Source: a virus | DNA length: 20,358 nucleotides | Strand: one strand, 5' to 3' | Virus record (IMG/VR): IMGVR_UViG_3300010354_008521 | Location: 1 to 20,358 of that record | In this document: in pieces, positions 13,471 to 19,438 of the stretch | Layout: the number at the start of each line of letters is the position of its first letter | Position numbering within the stretch: the first letter of the stretch is position 1 | Notes under the pieces: generated by a model | What the model was told of the DNA's origin: nothing | Database searches by the model: none | Seen by the model: only the letters and a program-made list of their open reading frames with translations | Made by a program: the position numbers and the translations under genes

Positions 13471-13477
13471 TTAAATA
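13471..13477 (+). promoter_or_regulatory. Late promoter (TTAAATA)
   Basis: Nine bases lie between this box and the ATG at 13487, predicting a leader of about four bases. No Shine-Dalgarno site is present. Confidence 0.5.
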
Positions 13478-13486
13478 CTATCAGCA

Positions 13487-13780
13487 ATGAAACTCACTGT
13501 AGGTCAAGATCTTCAACCCGTATACGATCTAATCTTTAGAGTCAAAAGAAACTTCCCTCATCATTTTAGTAACATAAAAACAGTAATACACAATATAGAT
13601 CGTTACATTGGTCAGTATAACAATAATCTATGGTTATACAGTCGTAAACCCTGCGACAAGTACAGGGAAGCGGCCCAACAAGATCTAGACAATATTTCCA
13701 AACTGCTTACAGCATTGGAACGTGCGGAAATGATAGGCTATCTCAGCGGTGAAAGCCGGGCGCGCAACGATTTATTTTGA
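13487..13780 (+). CDS. Hypothetical helical protein, 97 residues
   Basis: The product begins MKLTVGQDLQPVYDLIFRVKRNF and is predominantly helical, with a central aromatic and Asn-rich segment (DRYIGQYNNNLWLYSRKPCDKY) and a C-terminal helix LDNISKLLTALERAEMIGYL. It has no membrane segment and no motif I recognise. It is expressed from its own late-type promoter and runs convergently into the minus-strand gene ending at 13772, overlapping it by nine bases. Single-gene late units of this type alternate in strand through 12.3-14.6 kb. Confidence 0.65.
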   Translation: MKLTVGQDLQPVYDLIFRVKRNFPHHFSNIKTVIHNIDRYIGQYNNNLWLYSRKPCDKYREAAQQDLDNISKLLTALERAEMIGYLSGESRARNDLF

Positions 13781-14263
13781 TGTGCTGCCTCTAGCGGCCC
13801 ACTTGCCCACAGCGTCACTCCACAGTGCGCGACTGAAACTGTTATTGCTAGCAATGCTTCTCATCTGAACCATAGACACCTGCGTGTTATAGAGTTTTTG
13901 CCAACTTCTGTTCAATCTATCTAGTACTGCATCTAAAGTGGGTTCATTGGCAGAACCGTAGAGGTCCTTAACCATGGCACGGAACAGTTCTTGAGGAGGC
14001 GGCGGATTTTCTCTATCATAGTGAACAGTGCGTGTGCTGACCACTTCCAATTCACGAATCAACACTTCACTGACGCGGCTCTTAAGCTGCGCACCCAATT
14101 TGCGAAAAGCAAATCTGCGCTGATCGGCATCCAAGTTTTTGTTCTTTATAAACTTAGCCACTGCCTGCATAAGCTCCAAATAACCCATGTTGTCATCGTA
14201 GAAAGGACTGTCCTCAAATTCCTTGTAGAGGTCGCGTCCCGTCTGAAATTCTGCGCTACGCAT
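13772..14263 (-). CDS. Hypothetical protein, 163 residues
   Basis: The ATG at 14263 follows a TAATAAATA box by eight bases. The protein is helical and highly charged: RSAEFQTGRDLYKEFEDSPF, then DADQRRFAFRKLGAQLKSRV, and NSWQ-like segments around RLNRSWQKLYNTQVSM. It ends basic (GKWAARGSTSK). I see no enzyme motif, signal peptide or membrane span. The many Arg, Gln and Asp residues and higher GC content mark the beginning of a region with different word usage from the left two-thirds of the window. A small structural or assembly protein is possible, but no family is assigned. Confidence 0.65.
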   Translation of the reverse strand: MRSAEFQTGRDLYKEFEDSPFYDDNMGYLELMQAVAKFIKNKNLDADQRRFAFRKLGAQLKSRVSEVLIRELEVVSTRTVHYDRENPPPPQELFRAMVKDLYGSANEPTLDAVLDRLNRSWQKLYNTQVSMVQMRSIASNNSFSRALWSDAVGKWAARGSTSK

Positions 14264-14271
14264 ACAGTGAG

Positions 14272-14280
14272 TATTTATTA
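14272..14280 (-). promoter_or_regulatory. Late promoter (TAATAAATA), minus strand
   Basis: The box lies just downstream of the TAA stop of the preceding minus-strand gene. Eight bases separate it from the ATG at 14263, predicting a leader of about three bases. Confidence 0.6.
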
Positions 14281-14282
14281 AA

Positions 14283-14573
14283 TTAGATGTATTGGTCTAC
14301 CAGTGAGCCTGCCCAATAGGCATACTTGTAGCTCCAATAGGCCTGCTGTCGGTCTAAGGCCATGTACTGACGATTTTCTTCTAGTTCTTTGACCATCACT
14401 CGCAGTTCTTCTCTTCGTTGCTCTTCCTGGTACTTTTCCAGTCTCAACTGCTGCTGTCTCTGCTGCTCACGCTGCTGTGCCAGCAATCTAGTTTCTAGTT
14501 CATCCTGCGCTTGATTAAATCGTTCAGTGAAATTTAATCTAGGTGTAGGTACAAAGGGTATGGGTGTGATCAT
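14283..14573 (-). CDS. Gln/Glu/Arg-rich coiled-coil protein, 96 residues
   Basis: The frame remains open upstream, but the ATG at 14573 is chosen because a TTAAATA box ends exactly five bases before it and the upstream gene's stop lies five bases away. The product begins MITPIPFVPTPRLNFTERF and then becomes a long coiled coil, with RLLAQQREQQRQQQLRLEKY at its centre and continued Glu/Arg heptads. It ends in an aromatic-rich YWSYKYAYWAGSLVDQYI. No signal peptide is present. A coiled-coil rod with an aromatic tip could be a small structural or scaffolding component. Low complexity makes homology hard to judge. Confidence 0.65.
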   Translation of the reverse strand: MITPIPFVPTPRLNFTERFNQAQDELETRLLAQQREQQRQQQLRLEKYQEEQRREELRVMVKELEENRQYMALDRQQAYWSYKYAYWAGSLVDQYI

Positions 14574-14577
14574 AACA

Positions 14578-15333
14578 TTATTTAATCCATTGGCTAAAGT
14601 CGGGTTGTCTAAGTCTAAACTCCTGTGTCCACAGACCTCTGCAGACCTTAATGCCTTCACTGCGCAGCAGTTTGGCCAAGGTCAGATCGGGATGCAGTCC
14701 AACTCCTGAACAGAATGCTGCAGCTCTATGTTCAATGCTGTTCACTGTGTTTATGGCCAAGCTGCTGCCCATAAAAAGCACGTCACTGAAATACTGCTGC
14801 ACACTGCGCTCACTGTCCCATTCTAAGCAACCCGGATCTCTGGGACCATCTGCTATGGTAATCACTTGGGGATTCACTGTGGCAAGATCTAGGTTGCGAT
14901 CAAAAGCAGCATCAGGTCTGGCTTTGATCACAAGATCATAGGCACCATGTTCAGCTTCCCACTGCTCTCGCTGTGCGCCTACCATGCTCCATCCCCTCCA
15001 CATGGTATAGACACTGCGCAGATCACAATGTTCAGCCACAATGCCCTGAGGCACAGTGATCACAGGTCTAGGTGCAGCTGAGTATGTGACCACACTGTGA
15101 TGGCTAGGTAGATTGCTGCGAAATTTGGCAAGTACAAAGTCTCTATCTGGCAGATCGCGCCATGTATCAGGTATGAGATCCCACCACCGCCAACTCAGGC
15201 TATCGGGTCTGGGATTCTGCTGCCAAAACACTATGTGCCATTCCACTGAATCCGCACCCACTAATTGATCAGCAAATTTCCCAACCAACTCACAGACACG
15301 GGGCTGGCCGCTGATTTCCACAGCAACCTTCAT
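14578..15333 (-). CDS. Putative glycosyltransferase (SGQPR family)
   Basis: This 251-residue protein begins MKVAVEISGQPRVCELV. The I-S-G-Q-P-R opening is typical of a family of putative glycosyltransferases often found in viruses and in bacterial surface-polysaccharide loci. Further support is EWHIVFWQQN, the central YDLVIKARPDAAFDRNLD (acidic residues in the place of a D-x-D motif) and LEWDSERSVQQYFSDVLFMGS. There is no membrane segment or signal peptide. The gene diverges from a radical SAM gene, a pairing that could act on one substrate such as a modified glycan. Its GC content and word usage (frequent CAG and CTG) differ from the heptose operon. The exact donor and acceptor cannot be read. 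Confidence 0.75.
   Translation of the reverse strand: MKVAVEISGQPRVCELVGKFADQLVGADSVEWHIVFWQQNPRPDSLSWRWWDLIPDTWRDLPDRDFVLAKFRSNLPSHHSVVTYSAAPRPVITVPQGIVAEHCDLRSVYTMWRGWSMVGAQREQWEAEHGAYDLVIKARPDAAFDRNLDLATVNPQVITIADGPRDPGCLEWDSERSVQQYFSDVLFMGSSLAINTVNSIEHRAAAFCSGVGLHPDLTLAKLLRSEGIKVCRGLWTQEFRLRQPDFSQWIK
14579..14585 (-). promoter_or_regulatory. Late promoter (TTAAATA) overlapping glycosyltransferase stop codon
   Basis: The box spans the end of the upstream gene, whose TAA stop at 14578-14580 uses its last bases. Five bases separate it from the ATG at 14573. Confidence 0.6.
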
Positions 15334-15438
15334 AGATTGCGGGCCTCTACAGCTATTTTACGCTGATTGGAAATTTGCTGTGTTATGTTTCGCATAAACT
15401 AGGACCTGAGTGCAATTGCATGTAAATATCTAATCTGT

Positions 15439-15444
15439 TATAGC
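15439..15444 (+). promoter_or_regulatory. Possible sigma70-like -10 for the radical SAM gene
   Basis: TATAGC lies 17 bases after a weak -35 (TTGCAT at 15416-15421). Transcription would begin about two bases before the ATG at 15453. A TAAATA at 15423-15428 lies in the spacer, and a TTATG/CATAA inverted repeat lies further upstream. Support is weak. Confidence 0.3.
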
Positions 15445-15452
15445 AGTATTTA

Positions 15453-16691
15453 ATGAACAAAACTGACCTACTGACCAAAAGTAAAACCTTCTGCATGTTT
15501 CCCTGGCTGCACCTATTTGTGTCTCCCAGAGGCACAGTCTATCCCTGCTGCAGTCACAGTCAGAGAACAGAGGCTTTTGGCAACACAAAAACGCAGGCAC
15601 TGGCCGATGTGTTTAACAATGAACAGATGCGCACACTGCGCATGAACATGCTTGAGGGCAAGCCCAGCCCAGTCTGTGAAATGTGCTATACCTTTGAACG
15701 CAGGGGCGCGCACAGTTACAGACAATTTGCCAACGAACGATTTGGAGAAGAATTTCACAGTGTGGTTCCTTCCACGCTGCCAGACGGTAGAGTGCCCGAC
15801 TTTCGCATGCTCTACATTGACGTGAGATTCAGCAATCTCTGCAACTTCAAGTGCAGAACCTGCGGTGTGGAATACAGCAGTCAGTGGGCCACAGAAACCA
15901 AGTTAGTGAACAAGCAGAAAGCAAAGCCCAACACAGATCCCACACTGCTGCATGCAGATCCATCAGGTAAACTGCTGAGAGAAATTGCACAGCATCTAGA
16001 CCATGCCAAAATCATCTACTTTGCAGGCGGGGAGCCCATGATGATGGAGGAACACTATGAAATCCTGCAGCAGTTAATCGCCCAAGGCCGTAGAGATATC
16101 ACACTGCGCTACAATACCAATGCCAGCAGCTTTAAGTTCAAGGACAGAGACATCTGGCAGCTATGGCAGCAGTTTGATAGAATTGAAGTTAGTGCCAGCA
16201 TAGACCACTACGGCGAACGTGCAGAATATATACGCACAGGCACAGATTGGGCTGCTGTGGAAAGCAATTTGATCTTGTTGAGACAGCAACCAAACATAGA
16301 CTTCCAGATCAACACAGTGCTCAGTGTGTTTAACTATGCCACACTGCCAGAGTTCTATCAGTATTTGGTGGATAGAGACCTATACAGGCCTACTGATCGC
16401 TTTCACTTCATGGTGAACACAAACTATCCAGAATTCTACAGTGCAGCAGTGCTGCCTAGATGGATCAAAACAGCTGCCACCGAGAAAATACTGGCGTTGA
16501 GAGATTGGGCCAGACAGCAGGACAACTGGAGCATGGTCAGTAACCTAGAGCACGGTGTCCAGCATGCCAACTCAGAGCATACCTGGGTGCAGCATAGAGA
16601 TCGATTGAGAACACTGACTAGAGAATTGGATCAAATTAGAGGCACAGATGTGGTGAAGACATTTCCTGAATTGAGATCCCTATGGCGCTAG
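15453..16691 (+). CDS. Radical SAM protein with N-terminal SPASM/twitch-like cysteine domain
   Basis: This 412-residue enzyme has the radical SAM [4Fe-4S] motif at C130-x3-C134-x2-C137 (SNLCNFKCRTCGVEY) and the GGEP motif later (YFAGGEPMMMEEHYEIL). Before it lies an auxiliary cysteine region: CMFPWLHLFVSPRGTVYPCC (C14, C32, C33), a GN, and CEMCY (C75, C78). That pattern is the SPASM/twitch signature, which usually follows the radical SAM core but here precedes it. Such proteins use SAM radical chemistry on peptides or sugars, often with a second iron-sulphur cluster. The gene is monocistronic and divergent from the SGQPR glycosyltransferase. No precursor peptide gene is evident nearby. The substrate is unknown. 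I consider the family assignment secure. Confidence 0.9.
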   Translation: MNKTDLLTKSKTFCMFPWLHLFVSPRGTVYPCCSHSQRTEAFGNTKTQALADVFNNEQMRTLRMNMLEGKPSPVCEMCYTFERRGAHSYRQFANERFGEEFHSVVPSTLPDGRVPDFRMLYIDVRFSNLCNFKCRTCGVEYSSQWATETKLVNKQKAKPNTDPTLLHADPSGKLLREIAQHLDHAKIIYFAGGEPMMMEEHYEILQQLIAQGRRDITLRYNTNASSFKFKDRDIWQLWQQFDRIEVSASIDHYGERAEYIRTGTDWAAVESNLILLRQQPNIDFQINTVLSVFNYATLPEFYQYLVDRDLYRPTDRFHFMVNTNYPEFYSAAVLPRWIKTAATEKILALRDWARQQDNWSMVSNLEHGVQHANSEHTWVQHRDRLRTLTRELDQIRGTDVVKTFPELRSLWR

Positions 16692-16707
16692 GCGGAACCC
16701 ACCTCTC

Positions 16708-16740
16708 TTCTGCGCGAAGCGCAAAGCGGTTTACGCAGAA
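16708..16740 (+). other. Alternative RNA hairpins after the radical SAM gene
   Basis: TTCTGCG (16708-16714) can pair with CGCAGAA (16734-16740). TGCGC (16711-16715) can instead pair with GCGCA (16719-16723) around a GAA loop, and GCG (16726-16728) with CGC (16734-16736). The first two structures exclude each other. No U-tract follows (AAAATTTCACC), so it is not a standard terminator. Confidence 0.4.
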
Positions 16741-16813
16741 AAATTTCACCATAATTCTATACTATTATAATAATCAGTGTAAAATACAGTGATATCAAGA
16801 GATAATCTAAAAA

Positions 16814-17038
16814 ATGGTAATAAGCACTCAGCCCTCAAGCCTACGTGAATTAGGACAAACTGAAGAACCCCGTCTCTACAGCATAAGCATACCCACTCCA
16901 CAGGGTGAGCAGAACTGGCTGAGAGTGCGTAAATGGTGTCATGAACAATGCCAAAGCCCTTATAGATACGAAGGTGAAGGAGCGTTTACCTTTGCTGGTG
17001 AAAAAGACTATGCACTGTTCTTGCTGACTTGGGCATAA
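16814..17038 (+). CDS. Small hypothetical protein, 74 residues
   Basis: The ATG at 16814 has no good Shine-Dalgarno; a TATAAT lies about 45 bases upstream but lacks a matching -35. The product is MVISTQPSSLRELGQTEEPR, then PTPQGEQNWLRVRKWCHEQC and a C-terminal GAFTFAGEKDYALFLLTWA. A central Trp-rich helix followed by a hydrophobic ending with a F-x-x-E/D-x-D-Y-A-L-F pattern looks like a small alpha/beta fold. The next gene's product ends its fold similarly (TLRTEITEQQYTILCLQW), so the two may be distant paralogues. Function is unknown. The short size, phage context and tandem arrangement suggest host-takeover-type small proteins. Confidence 0.6.
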   Translation: MVISTQPSSLRELGQTEEPRLYSISIPTPQGEQNWLRVRKWCHEQCQSPYRYEGEGAFTFAGEKDYALFLLTWA

Positions 17039-17056
17039 CGCTGCGCGACGACAGCA

Positions 17057-17335
17057 ATGATCATAGAATGGCAGCTATGGAGTGGTGCAGGCGGTTTGGC
17101 CGCTCAAATGGGTCATAGCCGTGTAAAGGGTCAGTTAGACAGAATAGCAAAACAGCACAAATGGCAGTTAACACTGCACAAGGGCCCTGATAGATTCACA
17201 CTGCGCACAGAGATAACAGAGCAGCAGTATACCATACTGTGCTTACAGTGGAAAATTAGCTATAACTACGAAAAGTGGCGTGTGGTAGAACACAATAGCA
17301 GCAGCAAGGATGTAAATCGCAAGTCTGAAACGTAG
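17057..17335 (+). CDS. Small hypothetical protein, 92 residues
   Basis: This starts 18 bases after the preceding gene, without a clear Shine-Dalgarno. The product is MIIEWQLWSGAGGLAAQMG, followed by a basic SRVKGQLDRIAKQHKWQLTLHK, a strand FTLRTEITEQQYTILCLQW and a charged C-terminal tail rich in Ser and Lys. It has no membrane segment. The arrangement of a Trp-containing helix followed by a beta strand ending in L-x-W resembles the product of the preceding gene (LFLLTWA). I assign no family. The 84 bases that follow, up to the minus-strand oxygenase, contain no further gene or clear terminator. Confidence 0.6.
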   Translation: MIIEWQLWSGAGGLAAQMGHSRVKGQLDRIAKQHKWQLTLHKGPDRFTLRTEITEQQYTILCLQWKISYNYEKWRVVEHNSSSKDVNRKSET

Positions 17336-17419
17336 AGTCCATGTGCGAGCTGAGCCATGACGTAGACCACATTGCGAACAGCGTAGCATATAAGATATTT
17401 ACACAGAAAAATAAAAGAA

Positions 17420-17914
17420 CTAGTGTATTTCAAAGGTAAGATGCAGTCTATAGTCATAACCTGAATTAACAAAGGTATGATAGTGTGAGTTGTTTACTAT
17501 ATAAACTGCTCCTGTAGCGGGTAGATGAAATGCACGATCTTCATAGACAAATCTTGCACCTTCGTTGGTTATTAAAGGTATATGCAAACACACACGGCCC
17601 CTATCACAATGCCAATTGTAAGCGCAGTTTGGATGTATACTTCTATAGTTAACACTGTTAAAGTTTAGATAACGTTGAAGATGATTGGCCACAGTGAGTG
17701 TGTAGGGCATGAACTTTATGTGTTCTTTATACACTGAATTAAACTGTAGATTATGACGTAGTTGAACGGGTATGCGGGCTAGAACACCGTCATCTGAGCC
17801 TCCAAGCCATGGTTGCATGAGAGGTTGAATCTGCGCAGCGTACTCACTGAGTAATTGCTGAAGATCCACTGAATAATCAGCTAGAGGCTCTATATACTGT
17901 ACTGCAGGCAGCAT
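17420..17914 (-). CDS. 2-oxoglutarate/Fe(II)-dependent oxygenase (Asp/Asn beta-hydroxylase-like)
   Basis: This 164-residue double-stranded beta-helix protein has the iron triad: H102-x-D104 (YNWHCDRGRVCLHIPL) and a distal His (H146 in NNSHYHTFVNSG). R156 (YDYRLHLTFEIH) is positioned to bind 2-oxoglutarate. The H-x-D...H...R arrangement and the P-L near the HxD motif fit the aspartyl/asparaginyl beta-hydroxylase branch. The likely reaction is hydroxylation of a protein or small-molecule substrate. It begins at an ATG exactly five bases after a GTAAATA late box, so it is expressed late. Oxygenases of this type are recurrent in marine T4-like phages. The substrate is unknown. Confidence 0.85.
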   Translation of the reverse strand: MLPAVQYIEPLADYSVDLQQLLSEYAAQIQPLMQPWLGGSDDGVLARIPVQLRHNLQFNSVYKEHIKFMPYTLTVANHLQRYLNFNSVNYRSIHPNCAYNWHCDRGRVCLHIPLITNEGARFVYEDRAFHLPATGAVYIVNNSHYHTFVNSGYDYRLHLTFEIH

Positions 17915-17919
17915 AGCAA

Positions 17920-17926
17920 TATTTAC
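17920..17926 (-). promoter_or_regulatory. Late promoter (GTAAATA), minus strand
   Basis: The box ends five bases before the ATG at 17914. Immediately upstream lies the CTATATAGACCG end of the nearer direct repeat copy. Confidence 0.65.
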
Positions 17927-17931
17927 TAGCC

Positions 17932-17974
17932 CGGTCTATATAGCAACCAAAAAAATTGCTGCGCAAAATTTTTT
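17932..17974. repeat. Direct repeat, copy 1
   Basis: Plus strand: CGGTCTATATAG, then an A-rich stretch, then TGCTGCGCAAAATTTT. The same three modules in the same order occur 80 bases further on. Inner palindromes are CTATATAG and TGCGCA, and A-tract and T-tract flanks can pair. Confidence 0.75.
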
Positions 17975-18011
17975 AGAGTGGGAATTGTTGAGGGTGGGGA
18001 GTTTTGCAGAT

Positions 18012-18051
18012 CGGTCTATATATAGGGCAAAAATCTGCTGCGCAAAAATTT
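18012..18051. repeat. Direct repeat, copy 2
   Basis: CGGTCTATATATAG, an A-rich spacer, and TGCTGCGCAAAAATTT match copy 1 with two to three small indels. The surrounding 17915-18157 stretch (243 bases, the longest without a gene) shows no convincing ORF. A TTGACA on the minus strand near 18130 has no paired -10. Confidence 0.75.
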
Positions 18052-18157
18052 CATGGTTTGGAGATCTCGGCCCCTGGTGATCTAGTCTAACTGGGGTGGT
18101 TTGGCAAGCCCCTTTTTAAATTTTTGTCAAGTTTTTTAATTTACAACCCCAGGGCCC

Positions 18158-18439
18158 TCAGTCCTCACCCCTGGCCAGGATTTCTTTTATCTCCTTCATG
18201 TCCACGGGCTGACCCCTGCGAGCCATCCTTACCAACTCTCTCAAGCGCAGCAGATCATCCTTGCGCAGTTTGGTGATCAAGTCCAGTGCATTGGCCCCAC
18301 CTTGGCGCGTTGCTGCTAGGTCCCATAGCAGCAGCAGCACAAGCATGGCCCAGAACTGTATAGTGGTAGCAGGGTACACTAGGCTAAAGCAATAGCCTAG
18401 TGCAGCCGCGCATACTAATCTTTGTAGCAATGCATTCAT
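18158..18439 (-). CDS. Small membrane protein with cytoplasmic basic tail, 93 residues
   Basis: The ATG at 18439 is chosen because a TAAATA box ends five bases before it; the frame is open further upstream within the ATPase gene. The N-terminal half holds two hydrophobic segments (LVCAAALGYCFSLVYPA and FWAMLVLLLLWDLA). The second half is charged and helical (LDLITKLRKDDLLRLRELVR, then VDMKEIKEILARGED). Two segments with an extended basic helix suggest a membrane-anchored protein with a cytoplasmic interaction domain. It lies directly downstream of the AAA+ ATPase on the same strand, nine bases away, so the two may be functionally linked, although they appear to use different promoters. Confidence 0.7.
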   Translation of the reverse strand: MNALLQRLVCAAALGYCFSLVYPATTIQFWAMLVLLLLWDLAATRQGGANALDLITKLRKDDLLRLRELVRMARRGQPVDMKEIKEILARGED

Positions 18440-18444
18440 GCAGT

Positions 18445-18451
18445 TATTTAC
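18445..18451 (-). promoter_or_regulatory. Late promoter (GTAAATA) overlapping the ATPase stop codon
   Basis: The TAA stop of the AAA+ gene forms the first bases of TAAATA. The box ends five bases before the ATG at 18439. This would allow late expression of the membrane protein independent of the early ATPase promoter. Confidence 0.6.
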
Positions 18452-19296
18452 TTGCGACGCATACAGGTAGTACGCGCCATGCTCTGCCACCCGTCCGGAA
18501 AGCTCTTGCGCAGGTCCGCTATCTTCAGTACCATGCGTAGACTTAGTTCACGGATACGATCCGCATTGTGCTCCACATAGTCAATGATCTCCTGCTTCTC
18601 TGACTGTTCGAACTCATACTCCTGCAGCATGCCGTCATTAACGATCTGACGGATACGCAGCAGTTTTTCGCGTGTGGTATCCATCTGCAGATCAATGTAG
18701 TGACAGCGGCTTTCCAGTGCGTCCAAATGATCCCTGAGCTTCTTGCTGCGCACATGCTCAAACTTGATGTTGGTAATGAACACAGCGCCTGCTGAGAACT
18801 CAAAGCGCGGCGGTATGCCCTCAGTACGCAGCAAGCGGCTGTCCGTGTTCCAGCTGATCCAACGGCGCTTGCTTGAATCCAACGCTGCTTTGAGGATGTT
18901 CAAGCTGAGGTCTTCCATAAGCACACTATCACAGTCGTCGAACACTATGACATTGCCTCGGTCCTTGTACTCAAACAGTTTGGCGTAGAGTCCCAAGGCA
19001 CTCATTGCGCCTTTCACAATCTCATACTTGGGCTTGCGTTGTGCTATGGTGTTGAACAGATCGTCCTTTTGCAGTACGTCCTCTACGCCGTAGCTCTTGC
19101 CTACGCCCGGGGGACCACTGACGATAAGTGCTCGCACATCACCCTTCTTTACAGCGCGGGTCATGTCCGTGAGAATCCGGAAACGTTCCCGCAATCGTTC
19201 CACAATTGCTTCGTCCGTTTCACCTGCTACTTCCTGCTCACGTTGGCGAATTGCATCCGTGTCAAATTCAATGATTGTTGCTTTTTCTTTGGCCAT
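18448..19296 (-). CDS. AAA+ ATPase
   Basis: Two in-frame ATGs are possible (19302 and 19296). The second is chosen because AAAGGAG ends seven bases before it, while only one base separates it from the first. The 282-residue product has Walker A GPPGVGKS at residues 61-68, Walker B VIVFDDCDS (D120, D121), a sensor-1-like VFITNIKF with Asn, and arginines in the second half (LRDHLDALESRC) in positions for an arginine finger. These are AAA+ features. There is no DNA-binding domain or protease domain, and no signal peptide. Similar stand-alone AAA+ proteins occur in T4-like phages, with unknown roles. It is driven by a perfect sigma70 promoter, so early expression by the unmodified host polymerase is expected. 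Confidence 0.88.
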   Translation of the reverse strand: MAKEKATIIEFDTDAIRQREQEVAGETDEAIVERLRERFRILTDMTRAVKKGDVRALIVSGPPGVGKSYGVEDVLQKDDLFNTIAQRKPKYEIVKGAMSALGLYAKLFEYKDRGNVIVFDDCDSVLMEDLSLNILKAALDSSKRRWISWNTDSRLLRTEGIPPRFEFSAGAVFITNIKFEHVRSKKLRDHLDALESRCHYIDLQMDTTREKLLRIRQIVNDGMLQEYEFEQSEKQEIIDYVEHNADRIRELSLRMVLKIADLRKSFPDGWQSMARTTCMRRK

Positions 19297-19321
19297 TGCC
19301 ATGCTCCTTTATGTTGTAGAT

Positions 19322-19350
19322 ATTATACAGTCTGGGAGCCAAACTGTCAA
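19322..19350 (-). promoter_or_regulatory. Perfect-consensus sigma70 promoter
   Basis: On the minus strand, TTGACA (19350-19345), a 17-base spacer and TATAAT (19327-19322) match the bacterial consensus at all twelve positions. It precedes the AAA+ ATPase with a leader containing a strong Shine-Dalgarno site. Confidence 0.93.
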
Positions 19351-19352
19351 GT

Positions 19353-19386
19353 AAAAAAACAGGGCGGGATGTTTAGTCGCCGCCCC
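19353..19386 (-). terminator. Intrinsic terminator, minus strand
   Basis: On the minus strand GGGCGG (19385-19380) pairs with CCGCCC (19367-19362) around a 12-base loop. TG and seven T residues (19359-19353) follow. It ends the transcript of the 63-residue gene and lies immediately before the sigma70 promoter of the AAA+ gene. Confidence 0.78.
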
Positions 19387-19438
19387 AAAAAAGAGGAACT
19401 AGTTGAGCAGTTTTGGGAGGTGCTCAGCTCCTATGGAG

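Noticed and set aside
14401-14520. CTG/CAG-rich stretch considered as a repeat array or CRISPR-like element
   Set aside because: It encodes the Gln/Glu/Arg coiled coil in frame; there are no regularly spaced identical units with unique spacers.
18120-18131. TTGACA-like -35 on the minus strand in the gene-free stretch
   Set aside because: No -10 sequence lies at 15-19 bases downstream.
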